Assembly: GCA_013824045.1 (NCBI GenBank)
Contig: PNND01000191.1
Coordinates: forward strand, 1 to 6,473
Reading direction: 5' to 3'
DNA: 6,473 nucleotides
Origin: Rhodobacter sp.
GTDB lineage: Bacteria; Pseudomonadota; Alphaproteobacteria; Rhodobacterales; Rhodobacteraceae
Shown: positions 5,853-6,473 of the stretch, piece by piece
How positions within the stretch are numbered: position 1 is the first letter of the stretch
Layout: every line of letters begins with the position of its first letter
Program-made: the position numbers and the translations under genes
Notes under the pieces: generated by a model
The model's input: the letters and a program-made list of their open reading frames with translations, nothing else
The model's database searches: none
Told to the model about the DNA's origin: nothing

Positions 5853-6473
5853 GTGTTGCCGTTCTGCAAGGGCCGCTTTCGCGCCCGACTGGCCGAGTCC
5901 CCGGAAGATATACGCGCCGTGCAGCGGTTGCGTTACATGGCGTTCCGCGCGGGGCGCGTGGCGGGGGCAGAGGATGGACTGGACCGCGATGCCTTTGATG
6001 AACGGTGCCAGCATCTTCTGATCGAAACGCTAACGGAGGGTGCGGTTGTCGGGACCTGCCGTCTGCTGATGATCCGTGATGCCGACATGCTTCAGGCGTG
6101 CTACGCCGCGCAGTTCTATGATCTGGCGCCGCTGATCCAGCACCGGACACCGGTTCTGGAGATCGGTCGGTTCTGCCTTTCGCCCACCGAGGGTGATGCG
6201 GACGCGCTGCGCCTCGCTTGGGCTGCACTGACGCGGATCGTCGATGCCGAGGGGGTGACGCTGATGTTCGGCTGCTCTTCCTTTGCCGGGGTCGAGGTGG
6301 GGCCGCACCAGGATTCGCTTGCGCTTCTGGCGACGGCGCATATCGGCCCGTCTGATCAGCGGCCCGGGCGCAAGGCCGAGGCCACCGTTGCGCTGCAGGC
6401 CGTTCCGCATGATCCGAAGCGGGCACTGGGGCAGATGCCGCCGCTGCTGCGCAGCTACCTAGCCATGGGGGGG
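5853..6473 (+). CDS. olsB: OlsB-like ornithine-acyl-ACP N-acyltransferase (3' truncated by window end)
   Basis: OlsB-type GNAT enzymes transfer a 3-hydroxyacyl group from ACP to the alpha-amino group of ornithine. This makes lyso-ornithine lipid, which OlsA then acylates to the phosphorus-free membrane lipid. The reading frame is open for 207 codons to the edge, and the family is typically about 250-290 residues. Characteristic stretches are RARLAESPEDIRAVQRLRYMAF (10-31), EGAVVGTCRLL (62-72), TPVLEIGRFCLSP (99-111), LMFGCSSFAGVE (137-148) and PPLLRSYLAMGG at the edge, where the family usually continues into the C-terminal part. The start is GTG, chosen because AAGGAG (5838-5843) lies nine bases upstream; the frame is closed by TAG at 5808-5810. 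A related hemolysin-like acyltransferase is an alternative name. olsA would be expected downstream, outside the window. Confidence 0.85.
   Translation, partial: MLPFCKGRFRARLAESPEDIRAVQRLRYMAFRAGRVAGAEDGLDRDAFDERCQHLLIETLTEGAVVGTCRLLMIRDADMLQACYAAQFYDLAPLIQHRTPVLEIGRFCLSPTEGDADALRLAWAALTRIVDAEGVTLMFGCSSFAGVEVGPHQDSLALLATAHIGPSDQRPGRKAEATVALQAVPHDPKRALGQMPPLLRSYLAMGG

Noticed and set aside
5713..6426. 237-codon minus-strand frame opposite olsB and overlapping the msrB start
   Set aside because: Pro/Arg/Ala-rich shadow of the OlsB frame on the other strand, and it would cover the msrB promoter region.

Overview
The window is an ordinary, tightly packed chromosomal segment of an alphaproteobacterium, most likely a member of the Rhodobacteraceae. 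The evidence is the gene order DUF177 - rpmF - plsX - fabH - ihfA - merR with bamE divergent from it, the high GC content with strong G/C third positions, and the style of the proteins. I see no mobile element, CRISPR array, phage gene, rRNA or tRNA.

Region 61-4534 (minus strand) is a six-gene run read from right to left. It holds a DUF177/YceD protein (3944-4534), ribosomal protein L32 (rpmF, 3577-3783), PlsX (2419-3552), FabH (1451-2422), the IHF alpha subunit (ihfA, 1051-1353) and a MerR-type regulator with a very long acidic tail (61-1035). The rpmF-plsX-fabH core is tight: a 24-nt gap, then a 4-nt ATGA overlap. It joins ribosome assembly to the first committed steps of phospholipid and fatty-acid synthesis. 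Two gaps are large enough to hold extra promoters: 160 nt before rpmF, with several short inverted repeats, and 97 nt before ihfA, with a perfect match to the IHF consensus and a pair of GANTC sites.

Region 4535-4759 is a divergent control region between DUF177 and bamE. It has a plausible sigma-70 promoter towards DUF177, a weaker overlapping one towards bamE, and a 6+7+6 inverted repeat. bamE (4760-5242, plus strand) encodes the small lipoprotein of the BAM outer-membrane assembly machine and ends at a clean intrinsic terminator (5278-5302).

Region 5336-6473 holds msrB (5336-5728, minus), a methionine-R-sulfoxide reductase. Divergent from it is the 5' part of an OlsB-type ornithine N-acyltransferase gene starting at a GTG (5853), which runs off the right edge.

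The common theme is envelope and lipid construction (PlsX, FabH, BamE, OlsB), linked to a ribosomal protein and a nucleoid protein. I found no obviously new system. The best leads are regulatory: possible IHF autoregulation and CcrM methylation at the ihfA promoter, a structured rpmF leader, and the inverted repeat in the DUF177 leader.
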